This document shows positions 41,867-50,632 of a stretch of 64,000 nt of DNA, in pieces. A program made the position numbers and the translations under genes. Below the pieces are notes generated by a model. That model saw only the letters and a program-made list of their open reading frames with translations. It was not told where the DNA came from and searched no databases. This stretch comes from Imperialibacter sp040222385 (lineage in GTDB: Bacteria; Bacteroidota; Bacteroidia; Cytophagales; Cyclobacteriaceae): positions 1-64,000 of the forward strand of contig NZ_JAVKDF010000042.1 in assembly GCF_040222385.1 (NCBI RefSeq), written 5' to 3'. Each line of letters starts with the position of its first letter. The first letter of the stretch is position 1.

Positions 41867-42426
41867 GCCCAGGCCCTGTCGCCTTTAGCATAGGGCACGC
41901 ATCCCTCCCATCGCCCCGGTACGGCGATATACCTGAGCGCCTGCGTAGCGCCCGGCTCTGAAGTAAAGTAGCCCCAATTGGTGAGCTGATGCATCATAGT
42001 AAAGTAGTGAACAGGCTCGTCCTCAGCTTTGCTTTCATTGTACTTTTCCGCTTGCTCCAAAAGAGCAACAAGCAATAACTCCCTCTTCCCAGCACCAATG
42101 ACCATAAAGTCATCTCCCTGCATTTGCTGGCTTGCCTTGTTGAGTTTCACCAGCCCCTCTGTAAATACCTTTTGCTCCTTTTCAGAATAGCAATCAGTGA
42201 CTATCACCTTCATAAACTCACCAATTTTAGCGGCTTTGGCACCCGCAGAGCCCTCCGTTGTTGGAAGGATAGTTTCCCCAACCTCATCCAGCAATGCTAT
42301 GTCGTCGACACCAAAAAGCCCCTCTTTTGGAGCCGATGGCTTGCACCCGCTTAAAAATGCCTGGGCACCTACCATGGTTCCACCCATAAGGAGTGCAGTC
42401 GCTGATATCGCTTCTCTTCTGTTCAT
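41863..42426 (-). CDS. Gluconate 2-dehydrogenase subunit 3-like protein
   Basis: The 187-residue product from the ATG at 42426 begins MNRREAISATALLMGGTMVG (Tat-like RR motif) and has FLSGCKP downstream, so lipid anchoring is also possible. The subunit-3 pattern follows: GVDDIALLDEVGETILPTTE, GAKAAKIGEFMKVIVTDCYS, and a C-terminal WEGCVPYAKGDRA. It partners GMC oxidoreductases in membrane-bound alcohol/gluconate dehydrogenase complexes. It lies 10 bases after the GMC gene and is co-transcribed with it. Confidence 0.88.
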   Translation of the reverse strand: MNRREAISATALLMGGTMVGAQAFLSGCKPSAPKEGLFGVDDIALLDEVGETILPTTEGSAGAKAAKIGEFMKVIVTDCYSEKEQKVFTEGLVKLNKASQQMQGDDFMVIGAGKRELLLVALLEQAEKYNESKAEDEPVHYFTMMHQLTNWGYFTSEPGATQALRYIAVPGRWEGCVPYAKGDRAWA

Positions 42427-42436
42427 AGCTCTCCGT

Positions 42437-44122
42437 TTACAAATTACCTTTCTTAAACTCCTCAGCAGCATAATTCGCCGCCCTGGCAGTCAGGGCCATA
42501 TACAATATCGACGGGCTCTGGTTGCCGGTACTGGTCATGCAAGCCCCATCGGTAACAAACACATTTTTGCACTGGTGCACCTGGTTCCATTTGTTCAACA
42601 TGGAATTAGCAGGCTCTGTACCCATGCGGGCACCACCCATCTCATGAATATCGAGGCCTGGTGCCTGCTTGCTGTCGTTGGTCTCAATGTTTTTCACACC
42701 CGCTTTCTCCATCATCAGCATACTTTGCGAGAGAAAGTCTTGTAGCATTTTTTCATCGTTGTCGTCATATCCCACCGAAGTCACCAAAAGCGGTATCCCC
42801 CACTGATCTTTTTCTGTAGCACTCAGCCTCACATGATTTTCCGCTTTGGGAATGGTTTCTCCCTGCATGTACATGTACACATGCCAGCCGCCAGGTTCGG
42901 TCTGTGATAGCTTGTAAGCCGCACCTATCGCAGGCTGCTTGAAGTGCACACCTCTGTCACGCCATGCCCCGGAAAAGATAGTGTAGCCGCCCACAAAGTC
43001 AGTATCCCTTTCTCCAAGGTTTCTGAAGTTGGCAATAATGGGCTCAGTTGGGTTACGGCCATAGTAGTACTTGTCTTCAAACCCTTCCACTTCTCCGCTT
43101 GCCCAACCCCGATAGTTATGAAACGCCACATACCTACCCAGTAGGTCATGGTCATTGCCCAGGCCATTAGGAAAACGGTTCGATTTGGAATTGAGCATGA
43201 TCAGCGTGCTATTGAGTGCAGAAGCATTGAGGAAGATGATCCTGGCCTTGAAATCAGTCACCTCTTTGGTATTGGCGTCGATGACCCGCACGCCGGTGGC
43301 CTTACTTGTTTCTTCATCGTAGAGAATGGAGTGCACTACAGAAAAAGGCCGAATAGTCATATTACCAGTTTTCTCGGCCCAGGGCAAGGTGGATGATATG
43401 GAGCTGAAGTAGCCACCAAACGGACAACCCCGCATACACATATTGCGGGCCTGGCATTGGCCTCTTCCCTGCTGAATGTGGATCTCCTGCGGCTCAGTAA
43501 TATGAGCCCAGCGGGCATGCACCATGTGCCTGTCAGGAAAGTGCTCTTTGATTTTGTCGCTCATGTGCTGCTCCACACAGTTGAACTGGAACGGGGGAAG
43601 AAACTCACCATCAGGCATGGCTTCAATGCCATCTCTGGTGCCACACACACCCATAAATTTCTCCACATGAGAATACCATGGTGCTACGTCATCGTAGCCT
43701 ATCGGCCAGTTCATGCCATAGCCTTGTCGCTCAGGAGCAGTAAATTCATACTTGCTCCAGCGCTGGGTAGCCCTTCCCCAAATAATCGACTTGCCCCCCA
43801 CCTGATAGCCACGGATCCAGTCGAAAGGTTTTTCCTGCACGTAAGGATGGTCTTTGTCTTCAATAAAAAAATGTTTGTTATCCTCTCCAAACCCAGCCGC
43901 CTTTGTTATCAGCGGGTTGTCCTTCCTGAATTTCTCTGTCAGCGCACCCCGGTGCTTCAGCTCCCAGGTGTGCAGGTTGGCAGTGGGGTAATCTTTGTTG
44001 TGCACAACATCCCGGCCTCTTTCCAGCACAAGGGTCTTAAGTCCTTTATCGCAAAGCTCCTTTGCAGCCCAGCCCCCTGAAATTCCCGAGCCGATTACAA
44101 TAGCGTCGAAAGTGTTGTCCAT
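42437..44122 (-). CDS. GMC-family FAD oxidoreductase
   Basis: The 561-residue FAD enzyme has an N-terminal dinucleotide motif VIGSGISGGWAAKELCDKG and ERGRDVVHNKDY. It has the GMC-type Cys-containing segment GQCQARNMCMRGCPFGGYF. The C-terminal substrate part reads DIHEMGGARMGTEPANSMLN and NVFVTDGACMTSTGNQSPSI. It fits the gluconate 2-dehydrogenase large-subunit group with the small subunit next to it. It would oxidise a sugar or sugar acid, passing electrons to a membrane acceptor. No signal peptide; export via the Tat partner is inferred. Confidence 0.92.
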   Translation of the reverse strand: MDNTFDAIVIGSGISGGWAAKELCDKGLKTLVLERGRDVVHNKDYPTANLHTWELKHRGALTEKFRKDNPLITKAAGFGEDNKHFFIEDKDHPYVQEKPFDWIRGYQVGGKSIIWGRATQRWSKYEFTAPERQGYGMNWPIGYDDVAPWYSHVEKFMGVCGTRDGIEAMPDGEFLPPFQFNCVEQHMSDKIKEHFPDRHMVHARWAHITEPQEIHIQQGRGQCQARNMCMRGCPFGGYFSSISSTLPWAEKTGNMTIRPFSVVHSILYDEETSKATGVRVIDANTKEVTDFKARIIFLNASALNSTLIMLNSKSNRFPNGLGNDHDLLGRYVAFHNYRGWASGEVEGFEDKYYYGRNPTEPIIANFRNLGERDTDFVGGYTIFSGAWRDRGVHFKQPAIGAAYKLSQTEPGGWHVYMYMQGETIPKAENHVRLSATEKDQWGIPLLVTSVGYDDNDEKMLQDFLSQSMLMMEKAGVKNIETNDSKQAPGLDIHEMGGARMGTEPANSMLNKWNQVHQCKNVFVTDGACMTSTGNQSPSILYMALTARAANYAAEEFKKGNL

Positions 44123-44274
44123 ATCATCAAGATACCGTTATCAAAAAGTTAGCCTATCAAGTTAGGAAATTTCGAAGGGACTTGACCGAGAATATTGTAC
44201 TTTTACCTCTCCAACACCCACTACTACCTGGCAAGCCATTTTGTATCACTTTTTGATCACTAGAGTTCATAGCC

Positions 44275-45156
44275 ATGTCCAAACGTGTAATATTCGACTT
44301 CGATATCAGTTTCACCAACGGTGGCGGCATACAGGGTCAGGAATTTCGGCTCGACATCGGCGGAGAGTCTATATCTGATCAGGATTTGGCCGACTACATC
44401 GTATGGGACATGCGCCTGCTGATGGTGGGCAAAGTCAAAATTATCAACAAGCGCTACATTGCTGAAGAGCACAAAAAATCACCTATCTCGCTGGCACAAG
44501 GAGAAGAACTCATCGATCTCAGTCATACTATTTTTGACGGATTGGTGACCTACAAAGGTCTGCCTGCCCCTGTCATTTGCGACTACCTGAGCAGAGAGCA
44601 GTCAAAAGAGATTTATGACAAGGGTGCGACCGTTCAAATTGGGCGCATTGACATGGTGGCCAACACCGGCACCTACATCGACTGCCCATTTCATTTCTTT
44701 GAAGAGGGCATGGATCTATCGGAAGTGCCCCTCACAGCGTTTACAGGGCTAGACGGCATTACCATTGAAGCCAGAGGCGTCATGGAAATTGGCGTAGACT
44801 TTTTCAAAAACAAAGAGATCAGAAACAAAGCTGTGCTGGTTCACTCGGGCTGGGCCACCAACTGGAACACGGAGGCCTATTTCACTGATCATCCGTACCT
44901 GACCAAAGAGGCGGCAGAATACCTCAGGGAGTGCAGCGTAAAACTGGTGGGCATCGATAGCCATAACATTGATGACACCAGAGGCAAAAGCCGACCCGTG
45001 CACTCCACCCTTCTCGGCGCCGACATCCTTATTGTGGAGCACATGTGCAACCTCGACATGCTACCTGCTTTTGGTTACACCTTCCACGCCGTGCCTCCGA
45101 AAATCAAGGGTATGGGTACGTTTCCTGTGCGGGCTTATGCCAAGGTGGGTAGATAA
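44275..45156 (+). CDS. Cyclase-family protein with N-terminal extension and altered metal motif
   Basis: The 293-residue protein has a C-terminal cyclase (kynurenine-formamidase-like) fold from about residue 80: LIDLSHTIFDGLVTYKGLPA, VHSGWATNWNTEAYFTDHP, VGIDSHNIDDTRGKSRPVHS, and LGADILIVEHMCNLDMLP. Where the family has H-x-G-T-H-x-D-x-P-x-H, this one reads VANTGTYIDCPFHFFEEG, so the first His is Asn and the second is Tyr. The N-terminal 75 residues (FDFDISFTNGGGIQGQEFRL) are a separate domain I do not recognise. Activity on a formamide or ester is uncertain. Confidence 0.82.
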   Translation: MSKRVIFDFDISFTNGGGIQGQEFRLDIGGESISDQDLADYIVWDMRLLMVGKVKIINKRYIAEEHKKSPISLAQGEELIDLSHTIFDGLVTYKGLPAPVICDYLSREQSKEIYDKGATVQIGRIDMVANTGTYIDCPFHFFEEGMDLSEVPLTAFTGLDGITIEARGVMEIGVDFFKNKEIRNKAVLVHSGWATNWNTEAYFTDHPYLTKEAAEYLRECSVKLVGIDSHNIDDTRGKSRPVHSTLLGADILIVEHMCNLDMLPAFGYTFHAVPPKIKGMGTFPVRAYAKVGR

Positions 45157-45268
45157 ATGTCGGATGGGGCAGGATCGCCACTATTATTTTCTGGGCTGAG
45201 AACTTTCACTGACATACTGTTGTCAGTAGCTGTGGATACTTTTGGCAGCTAAAGACGACATTCAAATA

Positions 45269-46375
45269 ATGGCTACTCCCCTCAAATACCTTTACTCGGA
45301 GAAATTCACCAACGACTTCACGGAAATCATAAGCCAGGTATTCCCTTCGTTCCCAAAAACACAATTCTTTAACCTTGTTCACGACGATTCATGGGAAGGC
45401 AAAGAGCTCAAGCAAAGGATGAAACACATCGCCTGGGCCTTGCACCAGGTTCTGCATGGCGGCTTCAAAGCGTCAGCTGCCACAATTGAAAGCGTGGTTC
45501 AAATTCTACTACGCCGCCATCCAAACTCCATGTCGTTTGAATACATGTTCTTGGCCGACTACATCGAAACCTATGGCATCGACGACTTCGATACTTCAAC
45601 ACGGCTAATGGAATTGCTAACTCAATTCGCTAGCTGCGAGTTTGCTGTGAGACCTTTTATCGTTAAGTACGGTGAAAAAATGATGCGGCAGATGCACGAC
45701 TGGAGCCTGCATGAAGATCATCGGGTAAGGCGGCTGGCCAGTGAGGGCTGTAGGCCACGACTGCCCTGGGCCATGGCATTGCCTGAGCTGAAGAAAGATC
45801 CGTCGGCCATACTTCCCATCCTCGAGAACCTCAAGCACGATCCTTCAGAATTTGTTCGGCGCAGCGTGGCTAACAACCTGAATGACATAGCAAAAGACAA
45901 TCCTGAACTTGTGATTTCTATTGCTCATCGATGGAAAGGTAAAACCAGGGAGACCGACGCTATTGTGAAGCATGGGTGCCGAACGCTGCTAAAGCAAGGC
46001 AATGTGGCGGTGCTGGAGCTGTTCGGAATTTCAAGTCAGCCAGTTGTTGAGCTAAAATCTTTTGAAGTCCATACATCAGCCGTTAATGTAGGCCAGCACC
46101 TCGAATTCTCATTTTCTCTCAGAAACATAACCGAGCAAGACCAGGCGCTACGACTGGAATATGCCATCCATTATCTGCTGCAAAATGGCCAGCACTCTAA
46201 AAAAGTATTCAAAATAAGCGAACGGAAAATCGCCGGCAATGGTCAGCTTGATATAGAGAAAAAGCACAGCTTCCGACCCATTACAACCAGGACATTCTAC
46301 CCAGGGAAACACAAAGTCTCGCCGATCGTGAACGGGCAGGAAAAAGGAGTTGCAGAGTTTGAGCTAATTGCTTGA
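45269..46375 (+). CDS. DNA alkylation repair glycosylase, AlkC-like with Ig-like tail
   Basis: The 368-residue protein (start at ATG 45269) has HEAT-like repeats: MSFEYMFLADYIETYGIDDF, DHRVRRLASEGCRPRLPWAM, DPSEFVRRSVANNLNDIAKD and the AlkC-type WALHQVLHGGF. From about 270 on, a beta-rich domain (LEFSFSLRNITEQDQALRLE and following) looks like the Ig-like domain known in AlkC. It would excise alkylated bases (3mA/3mC class). An intrinsic terminator follows the stop. No neighbour is obviously linked. Confidence 0.88.
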   Translation: MATPLKYLYSEKFTNDFTEIISQVFPSFPKTQFFNLVHDDSWEGKELKQRMKHIAWALHQVLHGGFKASAATIESVVQILLRRHPNSMSFEYMFLADYIETYGIDDFDTSTRLMELLTQFASCEFAVRPFIVKYGEKMMRQMHDWSLHEDHRVRRLASEGCRPRLPWAMALPELKKDPSAILPILENLKHDPSEFVRRSVANNLNDIAKDNPELVISIAHRWKGKTRETDAIVKHGCRTLLKQGNVAVLELFGISSQPVVELKSFEVHTSAVNVGQHLEFSFSLRNITEQDQALRLEYAIHYLLQNGQHSKKVFKISERKIAGNGQLDIEKKHSFRPITTRTFYPGKHKVSPIVNGQEKGVAEFELIA

Positions 46376-46377
46376 TA

Positions 46378-46402
46378 GGATGCTTTACCGGCATCCTCAT
46401 TT
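46378..46402 (+). terminator. Terminator after the AlkC-like gene
   Basis: A perfect 7-base stem AGGATGC...GCATCCT with a TTTACCG-type loop is followed by CATTTTATT. It is 3 bases after the stop codon at 46375. Confidence 0.7.
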
Positions 46403-46436
46403 TATTCCACTCCGTCCGGGGTCGGTCAACGCCTCG

Positions 46437-46499
46437 AGCGAACGAAAGTGGCGGTACGGCAAGCAGCCTTAAGTAAGAGCCGTCAGACACCGGTTAGCT
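46437..46499 (+). repeat. AAC...GTT-ended hairpin repeat, copy 3
   Basis: This segment runs from AGCGAAC to GTTAGCT and shares AGCCGTCAGACACCGGTT with copies at 47360 and 60806. The two ends pair with one mismatch, and an imperfect stem (about GGCGGTACGGC with GCCGTCAGACACC) lies inside. The layout recalls an integron attC site, but the 7-base core boxes match the consensus only partly. It lies on one side of the PIN toxin-antitoxin cassette. Confidence 0.55.
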
Positions 46500-46541
46500 A
46501 TCCGGCGCAACATCTGGTGTTTTGTTTTTGCCCCTATTTTT

Positions 46542-46967
46542 TTACTTCAAAAATGATCTTTTTTGAAATTCATACAAGTCATCAGTAGTGATTGTTATAT
46601 CGTAGCCCTTCTTCGTCAGACCAGCCCTTAAGGCTTTGTCACCCGTCCATATTTTCACTCCCATAAAATCTGCAAAGGCTACGTATGGGGTGTCGTTGGG
46701 ATCAATGCCACTCACAATTTCTTCTGCCGTTATCCAATGCTGAAATGGAATCTCAGACTCCGAAATAAGTTGTACATTCTTTATAGTGCTGGCATAAATC
46801 CTTTCAATCTCATCAAAGGGCTTATTAGTAATTTTCTCAATCTTTGAAAAATATTTTTTCACCTCGTATATCATATACTCCGGTGCCACGTACTCTATAA
46901 GACTGGTAGAATTTAGAAGGAGATAGCCAATTTTTCCGTTAGTATTCAAAATGGCGCTGAACACCAT
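46542..46967 (-). CDS. PIN-domain toxin, start codon uncertain
   Basis: The ATG frame gives 141 residues starting MVFSAILNTNGKIGYLLLNS. It has the PIN features SGIDPNDTPYVAFADFMGVK (central acidic residues) and IWTGDKALRAGL (late acidic residue). The family normally begins with VIVDAN before this, and exactly that (V-I-V-D-A-N) is encoded upstream in the same frame up to 46985, but a TAA precedes it at 46986-46988. The start is therefore either ATT at 46980-46982, or the first catalytic Asp is missing. The AT-rich gene is a plausible RNase toxin paired with the antitoxin upstream. Confidence 0.75.
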   Translation of the reverse strand: MVFSAILNTNGKIGYLLLNSTSLIEYVAPEYMIYEVKKYFSKIEKITNKPFDEIERIYASTIKNVQLISESEIPFQHWITAEEIVSGIDPNDTPYVAFADFMGVKIWTGDKALRAGLTKKGYDITITTDDLYEFQKRSFLK

Positions 46968-46975
46968 GTTAGCAT

Positions 46976-47191
46976 CTACAATAACTTACACTTGATAAAC
47001 TTATCCCTATTTTTAGCCCACCAGGTGGCATTCAATTCATCAGCAAGCTTATCAGCATCTCCCTGTTTGCCCTTTACATCGGACGTCATTTCCAGGTACT
47101 CGATGTATTCGAGCAATCGTTCCATTGCGAACTTGTCGATATTGGGGGATATCTTCAATAAGATTTCATTTGGAGTTCTTTCAACGATCAT
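46976..47191 (-). CDS. Putative antitoxin partner of the PIN toxin
   Basis: I choose the ATG at 47191 (MIVERTPNEILLKISPNIDK), which has a good ribosome site (AAAGGGAGGT 5 bases upstream). Longer frame starts up to 47281 lack such a site. The 71-residue product has a beta-strand then helices (FAMERLLEYIEYLEMTS) and a toxin-binding-like tail (ADELNATWWAKNRDKFIK). This is common among antitoxins of PIN toxins. It ends at TAG 46976-46978, overlapping the upstream-extended toxin frame by a few bases. Confidence 0.7.
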   Translation of the reverse strand: MIVERTPNEILLKISPNIDKFAMERLLEYIEYLEMTSDVKGKQGDADKLADELNATWWAKNRDKFIKCKLL

Positions 47192-47359
47192 ATTACCTCC
47201 CTTTTTAGTAAAGATACCATATTTTACGAACACACTTAAAAACTTCTTTTCCATAATTATTAGCCCAATGCGAGGAGTCATGCTAAGCCATTGAGTTTCT
47301 CGAAATAGTTCGGATGAGGTAGGACTGCCATCCTCTTTTTATTAAACCATTTCTAGCGC

Positions 47360-47478
47360 TTTGAACAGTCGGAGGTTTCGGAACGGCCCAATAGCCCCGC
47401 CTGCAAGCGCCGTCAGACACCGGTTGCGTCTCTAAAACGGCGGCCGACCACCATAACGTCATCCGACGCAACAACCGG
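47360..47478 (+). repeat. AAC...GTT-ended hairpin repeat, copy 2
   Basis: The core shared with the other copies is GCCGTCAGACACCGGTTG (ending near 47426). The left end is TTTGAAC and the inner stem pairs GGTTTCGGAACGGC-like bases with GCCGTCAGACACC. A larger dyad follows: CCGGTTGCGTC at 47420-47430 with GACGCAACAACCGG at 47465-47478. The rest of 47192-47732 holds no gene; it includes a GCCCGCC...GGCGGGC hairpin near 47620-47645 and a TATCTTTA box near 47694 before the S9 peptidase. Confidence 0.55.
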
Positions 47479-47732
47479 ACATCACCGCCACAAAGGCACG
47501 AACACACAAAGAATGCACAGCCAAGGCGGACCACTCTTCCCCCCCCGGCGGCTGACGGCCCAAACGCCACAAGCCCACTAGCCGTACCGACGCCCTCACT
47601 TCCGTCTCCCGTCTTCCTCGCCCGCCGAAGCTTTAGCTCAGGCGGGCCACTACTTACTCCCCTACTGCTTACCAACTACTTCTTGTTTTCCCCTATCTTT
47701 ACCTTACCTAATAACCAAAACTTACCAATTCT

Positions 47733-49658
47733 ATGAAAAGACTTATCCTGCCAGCAACGGCATTCGGCTTGTTTTTCGGTTGCCAGCAAACACCGGAGAA
47801 AGTGGCTGTGAAAACTTACTCCATTGAGCAATTCTACAAAAACATCAACGTGAGCGGCGGCAGCTTCTCGCCTGACGAGTCGAAGATGCTCGTTTCCACC
47901 AACGAAACCGGTATTTACAATGCCTACGAAATACCAGTGGATGGCAAAGGCGAAAAGAAACAGCTGACCAACTCCACGGTCGACTCCTACTTTGCCCTCT
48001 CCTATTTTCCGAACGACGAGCGGGTGCTCTTCACCGCCGATCAGGGGGGCAATGAGAACAATCATATTTACCTGCAAACACCAGATGGCACGCAGAAAGA
48101 CCTGACGCCCTACGACAGCGCCAAGAGCTCGTTTTACGGCTGGAGTCAGGACAAGCAGAGCATGTTCATTGCCTCCAACAAGCGGGACGCAAAATACATG
48201 GACGTATATGAGCGCACCATTGCCTCACTTGATAGCGAGACTGGTTTTGGTGAGGTGATTTACCAAAACAACGACGGCAGAGATGTGGCTGCCATTTCGC
48301 CAGACAAGAACTACTTCGCACTGACTGAGTCCATCACCAGCGCCGACTCCAAAATGTACCTCTTCAACAAAGCAACAGGCGAAACTACCGACATCAGCGA
48401 GCATGAAGGCGATGTGCAATACAACCCACAGTTCTTCAGTCTAGATAACAAGGAGCTGTACTACCTGACGGACGAAGGTGCTGAGTTTGTGTATCTGGTA
48501 AAACTCAATCTGGAAACAGGTGCCACCGAAAAGGTATACGAAGACAAATGGGATGTGTGGTATGCCTACGAATCACAGAGCGGCAAATACAGAGTAATTG
48601 GTGTAAATGAAGATGCCAGCACCAAAGTGCATATTTTTGACATGACCACCGGCAAGGAGGTCACCCTTCCTGCCATTGAAGGCGGCAGCATTGCCTCGGT
48701 GAACATTTCTGACAGCGAAAAGCTGGCCCGGCTGACAGTGAGCACCTCGGCATCGCCCAGCAATATCTATGTGTACAATTTCGAAACCAATGCCCTTACC
48801 AAGCTAACTGACACGCTCAACCCAGAAATGGCAGCCAGCGACCTGGTGGAAGGCAAGGTGGTGCGATTCAAGTCGTTTGACGGCACGGAGATTCCGGGTA
48901 TCTATTATCAACCCAAGAATGCTGCTCCCGGCGAGAAGGTACCAGCCCTGGTGTGGGTACACGGTGGCCCGGGCGGACAAACCAGACTGAGCTACTTCGC
49001 TCTCATCCAGTACCTGGTGAACCATGGCTATGCGATACTGGCGGTGAATAACCGGGGCAGCAGCGGCTACGGCAAAACCTTCTACCACATGGACGACCAA
49101 AACCATGGCGACAAAGACCTGAAAGACTGCGTGGCTGGCAAAACCTACCTGGCCTCTACTGGTGTGATTGACATGGATAAGGTGGGCATCATTGGTGGCT
49201 CTTACGGCGGCTACATGGTAATGGCAGCGCTGACCTTTGCGCCTGAGGAGTTCAATGTGGGCGTGAACCTGTTTGGCGTGACCAACTGGCTACGCACACT
49301 GAAGTCCATTCCCCCCTATTGGGAAAGCTTCCGCAAGTCGCTATACGACGAGATGGGTGACCCTTACACGGCGGACTCTGTAAGACTATATGAGATTTCA
49401 CCTCTCTTCCATACAGAAAAAGTAACCAAGCCTCTCATGGTACTGCAAGGCGCCAACGACGTGCGGGTACTTCCGGTGGAATCTGACGAAATAGTAGCCG
49501 GCGTAAAAGCCAATGGCGTACCGGTAGAGTATGTAGTGTTCGACGACGAAGGCCACGGCTTCCGCAAAAAGGAAAACGAGATCAAAGGCTACGGCCAGGT
49601 GCTGGTGTTTTTGGATAAGTACCTGAAGGGAGAAGGAGAGCCTGTGGCGGAGGAGTGA
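47733..49658 (+). CDS. Lipoprotein S9-family (prolyl oligopeptidase-type) peptidase
   Basis: The 641-residue peptidase has a lipobox (FFGC) at its start. An N-terminal WD40-like/beta-propeller region (about 25-370) is followed by the alpha/beta hydrolase domain. Catalytic residues appear in order: GIIGGSYGGYMVMAAL (Ser), LQGANDVRVLPVES (Asp) and DEGHGFRKKENE (His). The HGGPGGQTRLSYF oxyanion segment is present. It is probably a surface dipeptidyl or acyl-aminoacyl peptidase. An inverted-repeat terminator follows within 10 bases. Confidence 0.93.
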   Translation: MKRLILPATAFGLFFGCQQTPEKVAVKTYSIEQFYKNINVSGGSFSPDESKMLVSTNETGIYNAYEIPVDGKGEKKQLTNSTVDSYFALSYFPNDERVLFTADQGGNENNHIYLQTPDGTQKDLTPYDSAKSSFYGWSQDKQSMFIASNKRDAKYMDVYERTIASLDSETGFGEVIYQNNDGRDVAAISPDKNYFALTESITSADSKMYLFNKATGETTDISEHEGDVQYNPQFFSLDNKELYYLTDEGAEFVYLVKLNLETGATEKVYEDKWDVWYAYESQSGKYRVIGVNEDASTKVHIFDMTTGKEVTLPAIEGGSIASVNISDSEKLARLTVSTSASPSNIYVYNFETNALTKLTDTLNPEMAASDLVEGKVVRFKSFDGTEIPGIYYQPKNAAPGEKVPALVWVHGGPGGQTRLSYFALIQYLVNHGYAILAVNNRGSSGYGKTFYHMDDQNHGDKDLKDCVAGKTYLASTGVIDMDKVGIIGGSYGGYMVMAALTFAPEEFNVGVNLFGVTNWLRTLKSIPPYWESFRKSLYDEMGDPYTADSVRLYEISPLFHTEKVTKPLMVLQGANDVRVLPVESDEIVAGVKANGVPVEYVVFDDEGHGFRKKENEIKGYGQVLVFLDKYLKGEGEPVAEE

Positions 49659-49664
49659 AGTAGA

Positions 49665-49706
49665 TATACCCTCAGATGCTCTTAAAACATAGCTTCTGAG
49701 GGTATA
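49665..49706 (+). terminator. Terminator after the S9 peptidase
   Basis: Positions 49665-49676 and 49695-49706 are a perfect 12-base inverted repeat (TATACCCTCAGA with its complement) around an 18-base loop. It starts 7 bases after the peptidase stop. No T-run follows, so it may work with Rho or serve as an mRNA stabiliser. Confidence 0.6.
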
Positions 49707-49729
49707 GGCTATCAAAATAACCCAAACTC

Positions 49730-50593
49730 ATGAATAAGCGATATAAATATTTCTCAGGGAAGTTCAATCGAAGACAAATAGCGGGTAAAGATGCAAGCCC
49801 AGCCGAAAAAAACGAAATTGAAGATTTTATTTCAAAATCGTTGAAAATTGCCCCAGCCCTCCTTATAGTAATAGGTTATTTTGACCTTCATTCATACTAT
49901 AATGAATTCGGAATAACTATCTATAACTACATTGATTCTTTTGAGCTATTGCTTCGCTTCACACCATTTCTATATACGCTGATAGTCGTTTTCCTAGGTG
50001 CGATATTTACTTGGCTTTATTACACATTTAGAACAATCGCTGATGAGCCCTTAGGTTTTTCTAATTCCAAACGCACAGTTGGAGTTAGAAACAAAAAGAG
50101 GGTTAGGCTTTATTTTATATCGTTAATGACGCTTGTACTTACAGGAATATTATCCGTTGTCGGTGTGGTGTTTCAAATAAACAATGCTGCTACCACCTAC
50201 CCAAGTAGGGTACCTGAACTTGCCCTGAGTGGCTACTTCATCCTAATTTCATTTTTCGTACTAATGATAGTTGTGGTTGCCGCTGATGGCACCGTTTATG
50301 AAAAACTTAGGAATTGGTTTGTATTCGTTTTTCTCTTCACCATGGCTATTGGATATGTATTAGCTAAAAACAAAATCAGTGCAAACAATGTCATTAATGG
50401 AAAGCCAAGATATACCGTTGAGTTCAAAGTGGACGAGGAAACCATAAAATCTGATACAACTACATTATTGTTTATCGGCAACGTCAGAAATCACACCTTT
50501 TTACTGGATCGCAAAAATGATCAAGTCTTAATCTATCGAAACTCAGAGATAAAATTATTCACCTTGAAAGAATTGAGAAAAGAGCAATTATGA
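49730..50593 (+). CDS. Hypothetical membrane protein with C-terminal soluble domain
   Basis: The 287-residue protein has a basic start, then hydrophobic segments at about 40-56, 76-97, 125-147, 163-182 and 190-210. A soluble tail of about 75 residues follows (KPRYTVEFKVDEETIKSDTT, then TTLLFIGNVRNHTFLLDRKN). The segment GYFDLHSYYNEFGITIYNYI is typical of a recurrent group of Bacteroidota membrane proteins, but no function is known. It is AT-rich compared with neighbours. It is followed by the first REP-type hairpin of the island. Confidence 0.65.
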   Translation: MNKRYKYFSGKFNRRQIAGKDASPAEKNEIEDFISKSLKIAPALLIVIGYFDLHSYYNEFGITIYNYIDSFELLLRFTPFLYTLIVVFLGAIFTWLYYTFRTIADEPLGFSNSKRTVGVRNKKRVRLYFISLMTLVLTGILSVVGVVFQINNAATTYPSRVPELALSGYFILISFFVLMIVVVAADGTVYEKLRNWFVFVFLFTMAIGYVLAKNKISANNVINGKPRYTVEFKVDEETIKSDTTTLLFIGNVRNHTFLLDRKNDQVLIYRNSEIKLFTLKELRKEQL

Positions 50594-50632
50594 CCCCTAC
50601 CACAAGTCAGCACTTAGCAAAACAACGCCGCT

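Noticed and set aside
47283..47675. 130-codon minus-strand frame in the GC-rich gap before the S9 peptidase
   Set aside because: It runs through repeat copy 2 and hairpins, with low-complexity Gly/Arg/Ser content and no known domain.
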